Assembly: GCF_000011085.1 (NCBI RefSeq)
Contig: NC_006396.1
Location: 1-64,000, forward strand
Length of the DNA: 64,000 nucleotides
Reading direction: 5' to 3'
Source of the DNA: Haloarcula marismortui ATCC 43049
GTDB lineage: Archaea; Halobacteriota; Halobacteria; Halobacteriales; Haloarculaceae
Part shown: positions 42,530-50,949 of the stretch, piece after piece
Layout: each line of letters begins with the position of its first letter
Position numbering within the stretch: the stretch's first letter is position 1
Made by a program: the position numbers and the translations under genes
The notes under the pieces: generated by a model
What the model was told of the DNA's origin: nothing
The model's input: the letters and a program-made list of their open reading frames with translations, nothing else
Database searches by the model: none

Positions 42530-43266
42530 GCCGGCTGGGGCGACTCACAGCGGAGACGCGCGCGGCGTCGCTGGCCTTCCTCCGGCGACGGACAGCCGTC
42601 TTCTTCACCTTCTTCTTCCCGGTCATCATTGTCGTCATCTTCGGCGTGCTAGTCCAGACCCAGCCGGGCGGCGGCGGGCTGTTCACGGAGCCCCCGAGCT
42701 TCTACGCACCGGGCTATCTGGCCGTCGTTGTCTTGTTTACGCCGCTCTCCCGTGTCGGGAGCGAGGTGGCGCGACACCGGGATGGAAACCGCTTCGAGAA
42801 ACTGGCGACGACACCGCTGACCCGGACTGAGTGGCTACTGGCGCAGACGCTCGTCAACGTCGTCATCATCGGCATCGCCGGTCTCCTGATCCTGGGTCTG
42901 ATGGTGTGGCTCACCGGCGCGACAATCCGCCCGTCAGGGCTGTTGCTCCCCTTTGTCGGCCTCGGCGTCGCGCTGTTCTGTGCTGTCGGGGCGATGCTAG
43001 GCAGTCTCGCGGACTCACAGGACGGCGTCATCGCGGCGAGCAACGGCCTCGCGCTCCCGCTGCTCTTTCTCTCGGAGACGTTCGTCCCACAGACACTTCT
43101 GCCCGCGTGGCTGCCGACGTGGCTCTCGCCGCTGACATACTTTTCGCGTGGCGTCCGTGCGGCGACGACCGGCACTGGTGATGCGCTCGGCCCACTGGCT
43201 GTCCTCACAGTCTGTGCCGTCGTCGGTTTTGCGATCGGTGCGCGGCTGCTCCCACGGACGGACTGA
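42526..43266 (+). CDS. ABC-2 type transporter permease
   Basis: A 246-residue six-helix permease. The N-terminal amphipathic helix TRAASLAFLRRRTAVFFTFFF and the loop FEKLATTPLTRTEWLLAQ mark the ABC-2 family. Partner of the overlapping ATPase gene; together they form an exporter. Ends before a convergent phosphatase gene. Confidence 0.9.
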   Translation: MSRLGRLTAETRAASLAFLRRRTAVFFTFFFPVIIVVIFGVLVQTQPGGGGLFTEPPSFYAPGYLAVVVLFTPLSRVGSEVARHRDGNRFEKLATTPLTRTEWLLAQTLVNVVIIGIAGLLILGLMVWLTGATIRPSGLLLPFVGLGVALFCAVGAMLGSLADSQDGVIAASNGLALPLLFLSETFVPQTLLPAWLPTWLSPLTYFSRGVRAATTGTGDALGPLAVLTVCAVVGFAIGARLLPRTD

Positions 43267-43284
43267 GCGCCGACGGAAAGTTTT

Positions 43285-43824
43285 CTACAGGCGCGCGACT
43301 GACGACAGCAGGTCGGACAGCTCCGCTTCAGTCGCGTTCCCCGCTTCGATAGCGTCTCTGGGGTCACGACCCATCTCCTGCACGGTCTCGATGGCGTGGT
43401 CGGGGCCGTAGTCGTAATGATACACCAGCCACGCGGCGAGCACCTGTCCGGTGCGGCCGATGCCGGCCAGGCAATGAACGACGACCCGCTCTTCTGTCTC
43501 ACAGGCGTCAACCAGGAACGGCAGGATATCGTCGTGGAGGCGGTCTTGGGCGATAAGTCGGTGGTCGGGAACCGGTACGTGGCGGACTGATGACGCTCCG
43601 AAGGCCTCCCGATAACGCCGGAGGTTGGCCCCAGCGTCGTCGAGCTGTTGCCCGGGAAGCAGACAGCAGACCCGTTCGATGTCGTGTGCCTGCATATGTG
43701 CGATCCAATCATCGAGCGCGTCCTGATGCGTGGCGGCCGTATGCCAGCCCGGCGCACAGGACCCGTAGACGTACTCTTCGTTGGAGGCTGCAGGCGCGAA
43801 GCGGTGTGGATTCACGATGGGCAT
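43285..43824 (-). CDS. Dual-specificity-type protein phosphatase
   Basis: A 179-residue cysteine phosphatase. The P-loop HCLAGIGRTG (nucleophile about C118, arginine 6 residues later) matches the HCx5R(T/S) signature, and VPVPDHRL upstream may carry the general acid Asp. Start at the ATG at 43824 (MPIVNPHRFAPA) because upstream sequence is basic. It may dephosphorylate proteins or small phosphorylated metabolites. Single gene, convergent with the ABC-2 operon. Confidence 0.85.
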   Translation of the reverse strand: MPIVNPHRFAPAASNEEYVYGSCAPGWHTAATHQDALDDWIAHMQAHDIERVCCLLPGQQLDDAGANLRRYREAFGASSVRHVPVPDHRLIAQDRLHDDILPFLVDACETEERVVVHCLAGIGRTGQVLAAWLVYHYDYGPDHAIETVQEMGRDPRDAIEAGNATEAELSDLLSSVARL

Positions 43825-43954
43825 AGCACCCGTTACCCTGCCTATCCTACCGATACCCTTCACTCTACCCACCCAGTTCTCAGCTGTGATTCTCTGAATA
43901 GAACACTGTCTCCGCCAGACTGCTTTCCAGCTCTGACCAGTTTCAGTGGCCACG

Positions 43955-43960
43955 TTTATA
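43955..43960 (+). promoter_or_regulatory. TATA box of the cofD operon
   Basis: TTTATA centred about 28 bp upstream of the cofD ATG at 43986; predicts a leaderless operon mRNA. Confidence 0.6.
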
Positions 43961-43985
43961 CTGTCAGTTCCCCCTACGTCGAGAC

Positions 43986-44978
43986 ATGGTGACGTTTCTT
44001 GCCGGCGGGACGGGAACGCCGAAGCTCCTCGCCGGTGCCGACGACGTGTTTTCGCCGGCGGCGACGACTGTCGTCGCCAACACCGGCGACGATATCGAAC
44101 TGGGAGGCCATCTCGTGTGCCCGGACCTCGACACCGTGCTGTTTCTGGACGGGGAGGTCCTCGACCGGGAGACGTGGTGGGGTATCGCCGACGACACCGC
44201 CGAGACACACACGGAACTGACACGGCTTGCCGATGCCGCCGGGCTTGACGGCGGACCACGATACCTTCCCGACGATGCGCAGACTGCGGGGCGAGACATC
44301 GCACGTTGGCGGCGCTTCTCCGGTGTCGCGGAGTTCATGCACATCGGCGACCGGGACCGCGCAGTTCACGTCACGCGCACCTCGCTGCTTGACGAGGGCC
44401 GATCACTGACAGCCGTGACGCGGACGCTCGCCGATGCATTCGGGCTGGAACGAACGCTGTTACCGATGAGCGATGACCCCGTCGCTTCAATTATCCACAC
44501 GCCGAGCGGTCCGATGCACTTTCAGGAGTGGTGGGTCGGTCGGAACGGGGAGCCACCGGTCGAAGATGTTGAGTTCAGGGGCGCAGAACGGGCCAGCGCG
44601 ACGGACGCCGTCCTGACCGCACTCGACGATACTGTTGTCATCGGTCCGTCGAACCCTGTGACTTCGCTCGGGCCGATGCTTGCCATCGACGACATCCAAC
44701 GGGCACTACACGAGACAACGGTCGTCGCCGTCTCGCCGTTCATTGAGGACACGGTGTTCTCGGGGCCGGCGGCGGACCTAATGGCCGGTGTGGGGCTGGA
44801 GCCAAGCACTGCCGGCGTGGCTGAGGCCTACCCCTTCGCTGATTCGTTCGTGCTGGACGAGGAGGATTCGACGCCACTTGACGTGCCGGTTGTCCGAACC
44901 GACACGACCCTCAACGATGCGGCTGACGCTGAACGGGTGAACCGTGCCGTCGAAACAGCCCTCTCGGAGGTGGCCTGA
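43986..44978 (+). CDS. cofD: 2-phospho-L-lactate transferase (F420 biosynthesis)
   Basis: Joins a lactyl (or enolpyruvyl) phosphoguanosine donor to the deazaflavin Fo to give F420-0. The 330-residue protein has the CofD Rossmann-like motifs [27 protein letters not shown] and further on [13 protein letters not shown], with [15 protein letters not shown] before. First gene of a four-gene overlapping operon (cofD, DUS-like, CitG-like, DUF447) with a leaderless promoter. Other F420 genes (cofC, cofE, cofGH) are not in this window. Confidence 0.95.
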   Translation: MVTFLAGGTGTPKLLAGADDVFSPAATTVVANTGDDIELGGHLVCPDLDTVLFLDGEVLDRETWWGIADDTAETHTELTRLADAAGLDGGPRYLPDDAQTAGRDIARWRRFSGVAEFMHIGDRDRAVHVTRTSLLDEGRSLTAVTRTLADAFGLERTLLPMSDDPVASIIHTPSGPMHFQEWWVGRNGEPPVEDVEFRGAERASATDAVLTALDDTVVIGPSNPVTSLGPMLAIDDIQRALHETTVVAVSPFIEDTVFSGPAADLMAGVGLEPSTAGVAEAYPFADSFVLDEEDSTPLDVPVVRTDTTLNDAADAERVNRAVETALSEVA

Positions 44979-45724
44979 TGTTCGAACCGCGCGTCGCCCT
45001 CGCAAGTCTCAGCGGTGAGGCTGACGCCTCGTGGGCCCGTGCGGTCGAGTCTCACGTCGGGTGTGCGTTCCTCGGCGGTATTGCGCTCGACGACCGGACC
45101 CGCGAGGCCGCCCGAGCGATGACGGACCGCGACCGCTCCGAGTTCCTGCCCGACGACCCGGTCGCGTTCGTTGACGACCAGTTGGCTGCGCTTGCGGACG
45201 CACCGCTATGCCCGGCGTTCAACGTCCGGAGCGCGACGCTTGGCCCTGTCGAGCGTGCCGCCGCCGTCTGTCAGCGCCACGACGCTATCATCGAAATCAA
45301 CGCTCACTGCCGGCAGGACGAGATGTGCGCTGCGGGTGCCGGGGAGTCGCTGCTTCGGGAGCCGGACCGACTGGCGGCGTTCGTGGAAGCAGCAGCGTCG
45401 ACAGGGGCGACTGTTTCGGTGAAGGGGCGTGCTGAACTCGACGGCGTCTCGCTCCCGGCCGTTGCACAGGCCATCGAAGACGCCGGTGGTGATGTATTCC
45501 ACGTCGACGCGATGGACTCGGAGTCAGTCATCGCCGACGTGGCCGACGCCACCGACCTGTTCGTCGTGGCGAACAACGGCGTTCGCGGGACGGCGACCAC
45601 ACGGGAGTATCTCTCGTATGGCGCTGACGCCGTCAGCGTCGGTCGTGCAAGCGACAAGCCGGAAACACTCGATACGGTCCGGGAAGCGACAGTAGAGTGG
45701 TTCGCCTCGGAGGTGTCACCGTGA
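44978..45724 (+). CDS. Dihydrouridine-synthase-like TIM-barrel protein
   Basis: A 248-residue TIM-barrel protein related to tRNA-dihydrouridine synthases but shorter: it has the barrel and IEINAHCRQDEMCAAGAGESLL, with VSVKGRAELDGV and VANNGVRGTATTREYLSYGADAVSVGRAS near the C-terminus (phosphate-binding loop for FMN). The tRNA-binding helical domain of true Dus enzymes is missing, so it is probably an FMN enzyme acting on a small molecule. The start overlaps the cofD stop (TGATG). Archaeal homologues occur in methanogens. Confidence 0.85.
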   Translation: MFEPRVALASLSGEADASWARAVESHVGCAFLGGIALDDRTREAARAMTDRDRSEFLPDDPVAFVDDQLAALADAPLCPAFNVRSATLGPVERAAAVCQRHDAIIEINAHCRQDEMCAAGAGESLLREPDRLAAFVEAAASTGATVSVKGRAELDGVSLPAVAQAIEDAGGDVFHVDAMDSESVIADVADATDLFVVANNGVRGTATTREYLSYGADAVSVGRASDKPETLDTVREATVEWFASEVSP

Positions 45725-46560
45725 GCGAGCGGTCGGTTGCACAGAACGCGCAGTTGGCGTTGCTGCTGGAAGTCACTGGGACGCCGAAACCCGGCAACGT
45801 CGACCGCAAACGGGAGTACGACGACCTCCGGTTCGAGCACTTCATGGCCGGCGCTGTGGGCGCACGGAGGGGGCTTGACCGCGCGGCCGCGGGCGACCCT
45901 CTCGGTCCTGCGTTCGAGACCGCCGTCGAGGGGATGGCCGGCCAATCCGGTGGGAACACCCAGTTCGGGGCGCTGTTGGTGCTCACACCGCTGGCGGCCG
46001 CGGCGAGTGATGGCCGACTGTCGCCTTCCGGTGTCGATGCCGTGGTTCGTGGAACGACGGTCGAAGACGCCGCGGCGTTCTACCGCGCCTTCGAGCACGT
46101 CGATGTGGCTGTCGACGACCCGCCAGACGGGCTGGAACCGCTCGATGTCCGCCGCGGGAGTGACGCAATTCCGGAACTCCGGGCGCGCGAGACGACGCTG
46201 TTCGACGTGATGGAGTCTAGCGCCGATATCGACGGCGTAGCTGCGGAGTGGGTCTCCGGCTTCGAACGCGTGTTCAAGGCCAGCGAGTGGTTACTGGATG
46301 GGTCTGGCCCGGTCGCTGACCGCGCGTCCGAGGTCTTCCTCGAACTCCTTGCGGCGGAGCCGGACACCTTTGTCGCCACGCGACAGGACCGCGAAACCGC
46401 TGTGGAAGTTCAAGAGCGGGCACAGGCCGTTCTCGACGGTGCGGAAACCGCAACCGGTCTCGCTGAGGAGTTCGTCAGGCGCGATATCAATCCCGGAACG
46501 ACTGCCGACCTCGTTTCGGGGTCGCTGTTCGCCGCGCTCGAACGGGGGCTCGAAGTATGA
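45721..46560 (+). CDS. CitG/MdcB-like triphosphoribosyl-dephospho-CoA synthase family protein
   Basis: A 279-residue helical protein with TGTPKPGNVDRKREYDDLRFEHFM near the N-terminus and GQSGGNTQFGALLVLTPLAAAA in the middle, the nucleotide/Mg-binding motifs of the CitG family. In bacteria CitG makes the prosthetic group of citrate lyase, but no citrate lyase is here; homologues in methanogens and methylotrophs lie in methanopterin/methanofuran gene clusters. The GTG at 45721 is taken as start because it overlaps the previous stop as GTGA, the same coupling used along the operon. Confidence 0.85.
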   Translation: MSERSVAQNAQLALLLEVTGTPKPGNVDRKREYDDLRFEHFMAGAVGARRGLDRAAAGDPLGPAFETAVEGMAGQSGGNTQFGALLVLTPLAAAASDGRLSPSGVDAVVRGTTVEDAAAFYRAFEHVDVAVDDPPDGLEPLDVRRGSDAIPELRARETTLFDVMESSADIDGVAAEWVSGFERVFKASEWLLDGSGPVADRASEVFLELLAAEPDTFVATRQDRETAVEVQERAQAVLDGAETATGLAEEFVRRDINPGTTADLVSGSLFAALERGLEV

Positions 46561-47183
46561 CCGGTGGCCCTTCGGCAGACAATGGTCCGGAATCCGGTGA
46601 TTCCGAGACACAGTGGCCTGTCACGCTCGCTGGCGTCTCCGAGACAGTCGTCACCACGCTGGGGCCGAACGAGCGCTGGAACGTCGCTGCACTTGGTGTC
46701 CATGCACCGGATGGTGATGGGCCGGCCACGGCGACAACGTGGGGCCGGACCCGGACCTGGCGGAACTTTCGGGAGCGTGGTAGCGGCTACGTCCAGTTCA
46801 CGCGCGACCCGGTTGACTTCGCCGAGGCGGCGCTGTCGGTCCGCGAGGAAGACGACCCTGTTATCGACAGCGCGGACGCTTGGGTAACGGTCGATGTCGA
46901 ACGGCGTGACTCCGGGAATGAGGGGGACACGCAGTGGGTCGAGTGGGCGCTCAACCCCGTCGACAGCACCGTCGAGCGCCGGGTCGTTCCGACGACGAAC
47001 CGTGGCCACGCCGCCGTCGTCGAAGCGACTGTCGCAGCCTCGCGGCTGGATGTGCCGAGCTACGACCGTGAAACGCTGCTGGACCGTCTCGCGTACTTCG
47101 AGTCAGTGGTTGAAACGGCTGGCGGTGAGCGCGAGCGGGCGGCCTTCGAGCGAGTGTGTGACCTGGTCGACGCCGACTGGTAG
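46557..47183 (+). CDS. DUF447 family protein (predicted flavin-binding split barrel)
   Basis: A 208-residue protein, last of the cofD operon, overlapping the CitG-like gene by 4 nt. Motifs GVSETVVTTLGPNERWNVAALGVHA and VQFTRDPVDFAEAAL fit DUF447 (FMN-binding split-barrel, flavin-reductase-like), which is conserved in methanogens and methylotrophic bacteria next to tetrahydromethanopterin genes. C-terminal region is a helical bundle (TVAASRLDVPSYDRE...). Enzymatic role unknown. Confidence 0.85.
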   Translation: MTGGPSADNGPESGDSETQWPVTLAGVSETVVTTLGPNERWNVAALGVHAPDGDGPATATTWGRTRTWRNFRERGSGYVQFTRDPVDFAEAALSVREEDDPVIDSADAWVTVDVERRDSGNEGDTQWVEWALNPVDSTVERRVVPTTNRGHAAVVEATVAASRLDVPSYDRETLLDRLAYFESVVETAGGERERAAFERVCDLVDADW

Positions 47184-47374
47184 GGTACTCAGCACAGAAT
47201 CTGGGGCAAGCAGGCGACACACGACGGCCCGAGACAGGCTGTGTCGCACTCCTGCGGGACCTGCCACGGCGGCGATCAGCGCATAGCTTTGGGTCGTCCC
47301 GCCCCTACTGATAAACATTCGCGTGCGTGGTCCGTTCCGAACCCTTTTTGAGTGCGACCAAGCAAGTAGCGCGC

Positions 47375-47566
47375 ATGGCAATCAAACCCGCCTACGTCAA
47401 GAAGACCGGGACGCTCCTCATGGAGCGATACCCTGACGCCTTCGGTGCAGACTTCGAACACAACAAAGACGTCGTCGAGGAACTGACCAACATCGAATCC
47501 AAGGGTGTCCGCAACCGCATCGCCGGCTACGTCACCCGGAAGATGAACAACCCGGTCGAAGCGTAA
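47375..47566 (+). CDS. rps17e: 30S ribosomal protein S17e
   Basis: A 63-residue archaeal S17e: [20 protein letters not shown] followed by [11 protein letters not shown] and [14 protein letters not shown], typical RNA-contact segments. The start at 47375 corresponds to the family N-terminus; longer in-frame sequence upstream is not conserved-like. Stands alone, convergent with mrp. Confidence 0.95.
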   Translation: MAIKPAYVKKTGTLLMERYPDAFGADFEHNKDVVEELTNIESKGVRNRIAGYVTRKMNNPVEA

Positions 47567-47628
47567 CTCGGTTCTTTCTCTCTGTCTCCCGCGGCACGTG
47601 AGCTACTGCTTTCTTCAGTCACAGCCCG

Positions 47629-48690
47629 CTACTGTTCGGGCTGGGCACGCTGGCTGTCGCTCTGGCGCTTCCGGTGGATGATGCCCTGCATGTTGGCGGT
47701 GCGGGCGGCGATGTCGCGGAACGATTCGCCAACGTCGCTGTCCTCGTCGAGCACGAGCGGTTCGCCAGTGGCACCGCCTTCTCTGACTTCGGGGTCGAGC
47801 GGAATCTCGCCGAGGAACGGCATCTCCGTCTCGTCGGCGAACTCGCGGCCGCCGCCGCTGCCGAAGATGTCGTGTGTGCCGCCACAGTCCGGACAGACGA
47901 ACGACGACATGTTCTCGACGATGCCAAGCACTGGCGTCTCGTGGCGACCGAACATCCGGAGCCCCTTTCGGGCATCGTCAAGAGCGACTTCCTCCGGCGT
48001 GGTGACGATGACGGCCCCGGAGACGGGCACCTGCTGGAGCATCGTCAGCTGCGTGTCGCCGGTCCCCGGCGGCAGGTCCACGACCATGTAGTCGAGTTCG
48101 CCCCAGAGCACATCATCCCACAGTTGCGTGAGGACGTTGTCGACCATCGGGCCGCGGAAGATAACTGGGTCGTCCTTGCCGACGAGGAAATCCATGCTCA
48201 TCAGCCGCATTCCGTGTTTCTCGACGGGAATTATCTCTTCGTCTTCTGTCGCCTGTGGCTGCTCGTCAGCGTCGAGCATCCGCGGAACGTTCGGCCCGTA
48301 CACGTCAGCATCGAACAGGCCGACGCGAGCACCGAGCCGTGAGAGGCCGGCGGCGAGGTTCACCGCAACGGTTGACTTGCCGACCCCGCCTTTCCCCGAA
48401 GCGACTGCGATGACGTTCTTGACTTTCGGCAGTGGGTCTTCCGCTTCCGGGACGCCGCGGTCGACGCTCGCCGAGAGGTCGATCTCGCGGTCAAGGTCGC
48501 CTAGCGCCTCGCGGACCTCGTTCGCGATACCCGTCTCCGTTGGCGAGTACGGCGCACCGAGCGCCAGGTCGATGCTGACCTCGTCGTCGGTCACGTCAAT
48601 GCTGTTGATAAGCCCGAGCGAGACAATGTCGTCTCCAAGGTCCGGGTCCTCGACCATTCGCAGGCGCTCGCGTACGTCGTCTATATTCAT
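47629..48690 (-). CDS. apbC: Iron-sulfur carrier P-loop ATPase (Mrp/ApbC/NBP35 family)
   Basis: A 353-residue Fe-S scaffold/carrier ATPase. N-terminal MIP18/DUF59-like domain (about 1-85, LGLINSIDV) followed by a deviant Walker A AVASGKGGVGKSTVAVNLA (about 95-113), FDADVYGPN, DLPPGTGD and the cluster-binding CPDCGG at about 278. The MIP18-Mrp fusion layout is the archaeal form. It transfers Fe-S clusters to apo-enzymes. TATA-like sequence 28 bp upstream supports the ATG at 48690. A hairpin and a tandem repeat lie just upstream of the promoter. Confidence 0.94.
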   Translation of the reverse strand: MNIDDVRERLRMVEDPDLGDDIVSLGLINSIDVTDDEVSIDLALGAPYSPTETGIANEVREALGDLDREIDLSASVDRGVPEAEDPLPKVKNVIAVASGKGGVGKSTVAVNLAAGLSRLGARVGLFDADVYGPNVPRMLDADEQPQATEDEEIIPVEKHGMRLMSMDFLVGKDDPVIFRGPMVDNVLTQLWDDVLWGELDYMVVDLPPGTGDTQLTMLQQVPVSGAVIVTTPEEVALDDARKGLRMFGRHETPVLGIVENMSSFVCPDCGGTHDIFGSGGGREFADETEMPFLGEIPLDPEVREGGATGEPLVLDEDSDVGESFRDIAARTANMQGIIHRKRQSDSQRAQPEQ

Positions 48691-48713
48691 GCACACGGGT
48701 AGGTTCTGGAGAT

Positions 48714-48722
48714 GCGATAAGG
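48714..48722 (-). promoter_or_regulatory. TATA-like box for apbC
   Basis: CCTTATCGC on the minus strand, centred about 28 bp before the ATG at 48690. Confidence 0.45.
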
Positions 48723-48731
48723 ATTGTGACA

Positions 48732-48747
48732 CTGCCGAACACGGCAG
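48732..48747. repeat. Hairpin upstream of the apbC promoter
   Basis: CTGCCG-AACA-CGGCAG: perfect 6-bp arms with a 4-nt loop, 10 bp beyond the TATA box. Position fits an activator or repressor site. Confidence 0.45.
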
Positions 48748-48755
48748 CAATCGAT

Positions 48756-48807
48756 CGGACGACGCAGCGATGCGCCGGCATCGTTCGACGTAGCGATGTG
48801 TCGGCCT
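48756..48807. repeat. Tandem 26-bp imperfect direct repeat
   Basis: Two adjacent 26-bp copies (48756-48781 and 48782-48807) share CGACGYAGCGATGYGYCGGC with 6 mismatches in total, mostly C/T changes. They lie 65-115 bp upstream of the apbC start. Confidence 0.55.
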
Positions 48808-48888
48808 TATGTCGTTCAGACTAATTAGTACCTTCGCGTACGCAGGCGAACGAGATGGAGAAAGCAAGATTGAGTAGCCGTGTCGGAC

Positions 48889-49188
48889 TCAGGGTCGTCG
48901 GAACACGTAGACGCTCTCACCGTCCAGTTCGGCGCGTAGCTCGCCGTCCTCATGATTGAACACGAGTCGCTCTGGCGTCCCAGCAAACGAGTGGAGTGGC
49001 ATGCCGGTGTCTATCGCGCCATCAGGAGCTACCGCAACGTGTGTTCGGCCACTGAATTCAGCCCGGAGTGCCCCGTCTTCTGCCTCGGTAACAGCAGAAG
49101 GTCCCGCGAACCGTTCCAGATGGTTACGGACCGCCGTTCGGTTGGTCGGGTCGACGCTGCTCCCGCCGTCGGTGATGTGCCGCCGCAT
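48889..49188 (-). CDS. Small acidic protein, unknown
   Basis: A 99-residue protein with a beta-rich look: ALRAEFSGRTHVAVAPDGAIDTGMPLHS, then RLVFNHEDGELRAELDGESVYVFRRP, probably a small sheet domain. No membrane segment, signal or Cys. Composition is typically haloarchaeal. I do not recognise the family. It lies between apbC and the ribosomal operon on the minus strand. Confidence 0.65.
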   Translation of the reverse strand: MRRHITDGGSSVDPTNRTAVRNHLERFAGPSAVTEAEDGALRAEFSGRTHVAVAPDGAIDTGMPLHSFAGTPERLVFNHEDGELRAELDGESVYVFRRP

Positions 49189-49310
49189 GTGTTGATGTGT
49201 GTTCCCAGTGATGAATGTATTGTGCTGGCCTAATCAATGACCCTGTGGCTTGCCACTTCATGTCTCAGTGGGTATGCCTTGCAGTCACGCGGCCGGCCCC
49301 CTTCGTTGCG

Positions 49311-49318
49311 TTTAAATA
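49311..49318 (+). promoter_or_regulatory. TATA box of the tRNA-Ser/ribosomal operon
   Basis: TTTAAATA about 95 bp upstream of tRNA-Ser, preceded by G/C-rich sequence. Predicts a start near 49340 and a transcribed leader processed at the tRNA. Confidence 0.6.
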
Positions 49319-49405
49319 CAACCCCGGAATAGAATCGGATAGACTCGTGTAGGGGGACCCGCCCCCGAGTCCGCGTGCTGCGGGCGCGAGTGTCATAGAA
49401 CGCGT

Positions 49406-49490
49406 GTCGTGGTAGCCAAGCCTGGCCCAAGGCGCAGGGTTGCTAACTCTGTGGCGTACAGCCTCCGGGGTTCGAATCCCCGCCACGACG
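49406..49490 (+). tRNA. tRNA-Ser (anticodon GCU)
   Basis: Complete 85-nt class II tRNA. Acceptor GTCGTGG pairs with CCACGAC, anticodon arm CAGGG-TTGCTAA-CTCTG gives anticodon GCT, a long variable arm follows, and the T arm is CGGGG-TTCGAAT-CCCCG; discriminator G. No intron, no encoded CCA. It heads the S13 operon and ends 21 nt before its ATG, as in other haloarchaea. Confidence 0.97.
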
Positions 49491-49511
49491 CTCACCCATC
49501 AGTACCTACAT

Positions 49512-50045
49512 ATGAGTGCAGAAGACCCCAACGCGGGCGAGGACGCGGATGCCGAAGAGGAGGAGGACATCCGCTATTTCGTCCGTATCGGACAGACAGA
49601 CCTCGACGGGACGAAATCCGTCGAGCGAGCACTGACAGAACTGAACGGTATCGGCCACCGGGCCGCCCGAATTATCGCCCAGAAGGCGGACGTCGACCGG
49701 CGCGCTGTCTTCGGCAAGCTCGACGACGACGTCATCGAGCGCGTCGTCGAGCGCGTCGAGAACTTCGCCGACGATGTGCCTGAGTGGATGACCAACCACC
49801 AGAAGGACTACTTCACTGGTGAGACCACCCACGAGACCGGCAACGACCTCCAGCTTACCCGCCGGCAGGACATCAACCGCATGAAGATGATCGATTCCTA
49901 CCGCGGTGTCCGCCACAAGCGCGGCCAGAAGGTCCGTGGACAGCGTACCAAGTCCACCGGCCGGACGGAGGGGACCATCGGCGTCAACGTCGAGGCGATC
50001 AAGGAAGAGCAGGCTGAAGATGCCGCCGCGGAGGATGACGAATAA
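49512..50045 (+). CDS. rps13: 30S ribosomal protein S13
   Basis: A 177-residue archaeal S13. An acidic N-terminal extension (about 1-18) precedes YFVRIGQTDLDGTKSVERAL, GIGHRAARIIA, and the tRNA-contact tail YRGVRHKRGQKVRGQRTKSTG; the C-terminus is again acidic. Sits in the 30S head near the P site. Start at ATG 49512, right after the processed tRNA-Ser. The stop overlaps the rps4 start by one base (TAATG). Confidence 0.96.
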   Translation: MSAEDPNAGEDADAEEEEDIRYFVRIGQTDLDGTKSVERALTELNGIGHRAARIIAQKADVDRRAVFGKLDDDVIERVVERVENFADDVPEWMTNHQKDYFTGETTHETGNDLQLTRRQDINRMKMIDSYRGVRHKRGQKVRGQRTKSTGRTEGTIGVNVEAIKEEQAEDAAAEDDE

Positions 50046-50560
50046 TGGCGCTTGGTTCAAACACGAAGTTCTACGAGACGCCGAATCATCCCTTCCAGGG
50101 CGAACGCATCGCCGACGAGGCCAACCTCATCGGCCGCTACGGCCTGAAGAACAAAGAAGAGCTCTGGCGCGCACAGTCCGAGCTTCGTGGCTACCGCCGT
50201 GAGGCACGGAAGCTGCTGGGCAGCGCCGGCGAGCACGAGACCGAGTCCGAGGAGTTCCTCGCTCGACTCAAGCGCTACGGCATCCTCAACGAGCAGGACC
50301 AGCTCGACGACGTGCTGTCGCTTGACGTGACCGACGTGCTGGAACGCCGCCTGCAGACGGTCGTTTACCGCAAGGGCTACGCAAACACGCCCGAGCAGGC
50401 CCGTCAGTTCATCGTCCACGGACACATCGTGCTGGACGACGCTCGCGTCACCCGACCCGGCATGACGGTGGAAACCGCCGTCGAGAGCTCGGTCGGCTTC
50501 GATGAGCACAGCTCGCTGTCGGACGAACTCCATCCTGAGCGCGCGGAGGCCCAAGAATGA
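50045..50560 (+). CDS. rps4: 30S ribosomal protein S4
   Basis: A 171-residue archaeal S4, a primary 16S rRNA binding protein. The S4 RNA-binding domain is visible in [15 protein letters not shown] and [21 protein letters not shown] (about 103-140). N-terminal half contains [20 protein letters not shown]. Overlaps S13 by 1 nt and S11 by 4 nt, a strict translational chain. Confidence 0.96.
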   Translation: MALGSNTKFYETPNHPFQGERIADEANLIGRYGLKNKEELWRAQSELRGYRREARKLLGSAGEHETESEEFLARLKRYGILNEQDQLDDVLSLDVTDVLERRLQTVVYRKGYANTPEQARQFIVHGHIVLDDARVTRPGMTVETAVESSVGFDEHSSLSDELHPERAEAQE

Positions 50561-50946
50561 GCGAAGAAACCGAAGACATCTGGGGCATCGCCCACGTGCA
50601 CGCATCGTTCAACAACACGATCATCACCATCACCGACCAGACCGGCGCGGAAACGCTCGCAAAGAGCTCCGGCGGGACGGTTGTCAAGCAGAACCGCGAC
50701 GAAGCGTCGCCGTACGCGGCGATGCAGATGGCCGAGGTCGTTGCCGAAAAGGCCCTCGACCGTGGCGTCGAAGGCGTCGATGTTCGGGTCCGTGGTCCCG
50801 GCGGCAACCTCCAGACCTCGCCCGGTCCGGGTGCGCAGGCGACGATTCGCGCACTCGCCCGAGCGGGTCTGGAGATCGGTCGCATCGAGGACGTCACGCC
50901 GACCCCGCACGACGGCACTCGTGCACCCAAGAACTCCGGATTCTAA
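50557..50946 (+). CDS. rps11: 30S ribosomal protein S11
   Basis: A 129-residue S11: [40 protein letters not shown]-like region and the conserved RVRGPGGN, then ending in [20 protein letters not shown], the universal C-terminus that contacts the mRNA path. Overlaps rps4 by 4 nt and is followed by rpoD after 3 nt. Confidence 0.96.
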   Translation: MSEETEDIWGIAHVHASFNNTIITITDQTGAETLAKSSGGTVVKQNRDEASPYAAMQMAEVVAEKALDRGVEGVDVRVRGPGGNLQTSPGPGAQATIRALARAGLEIGRIEDVTPTPHDGTRAPKNSGF

Positions 50947-50949
50947 CCA

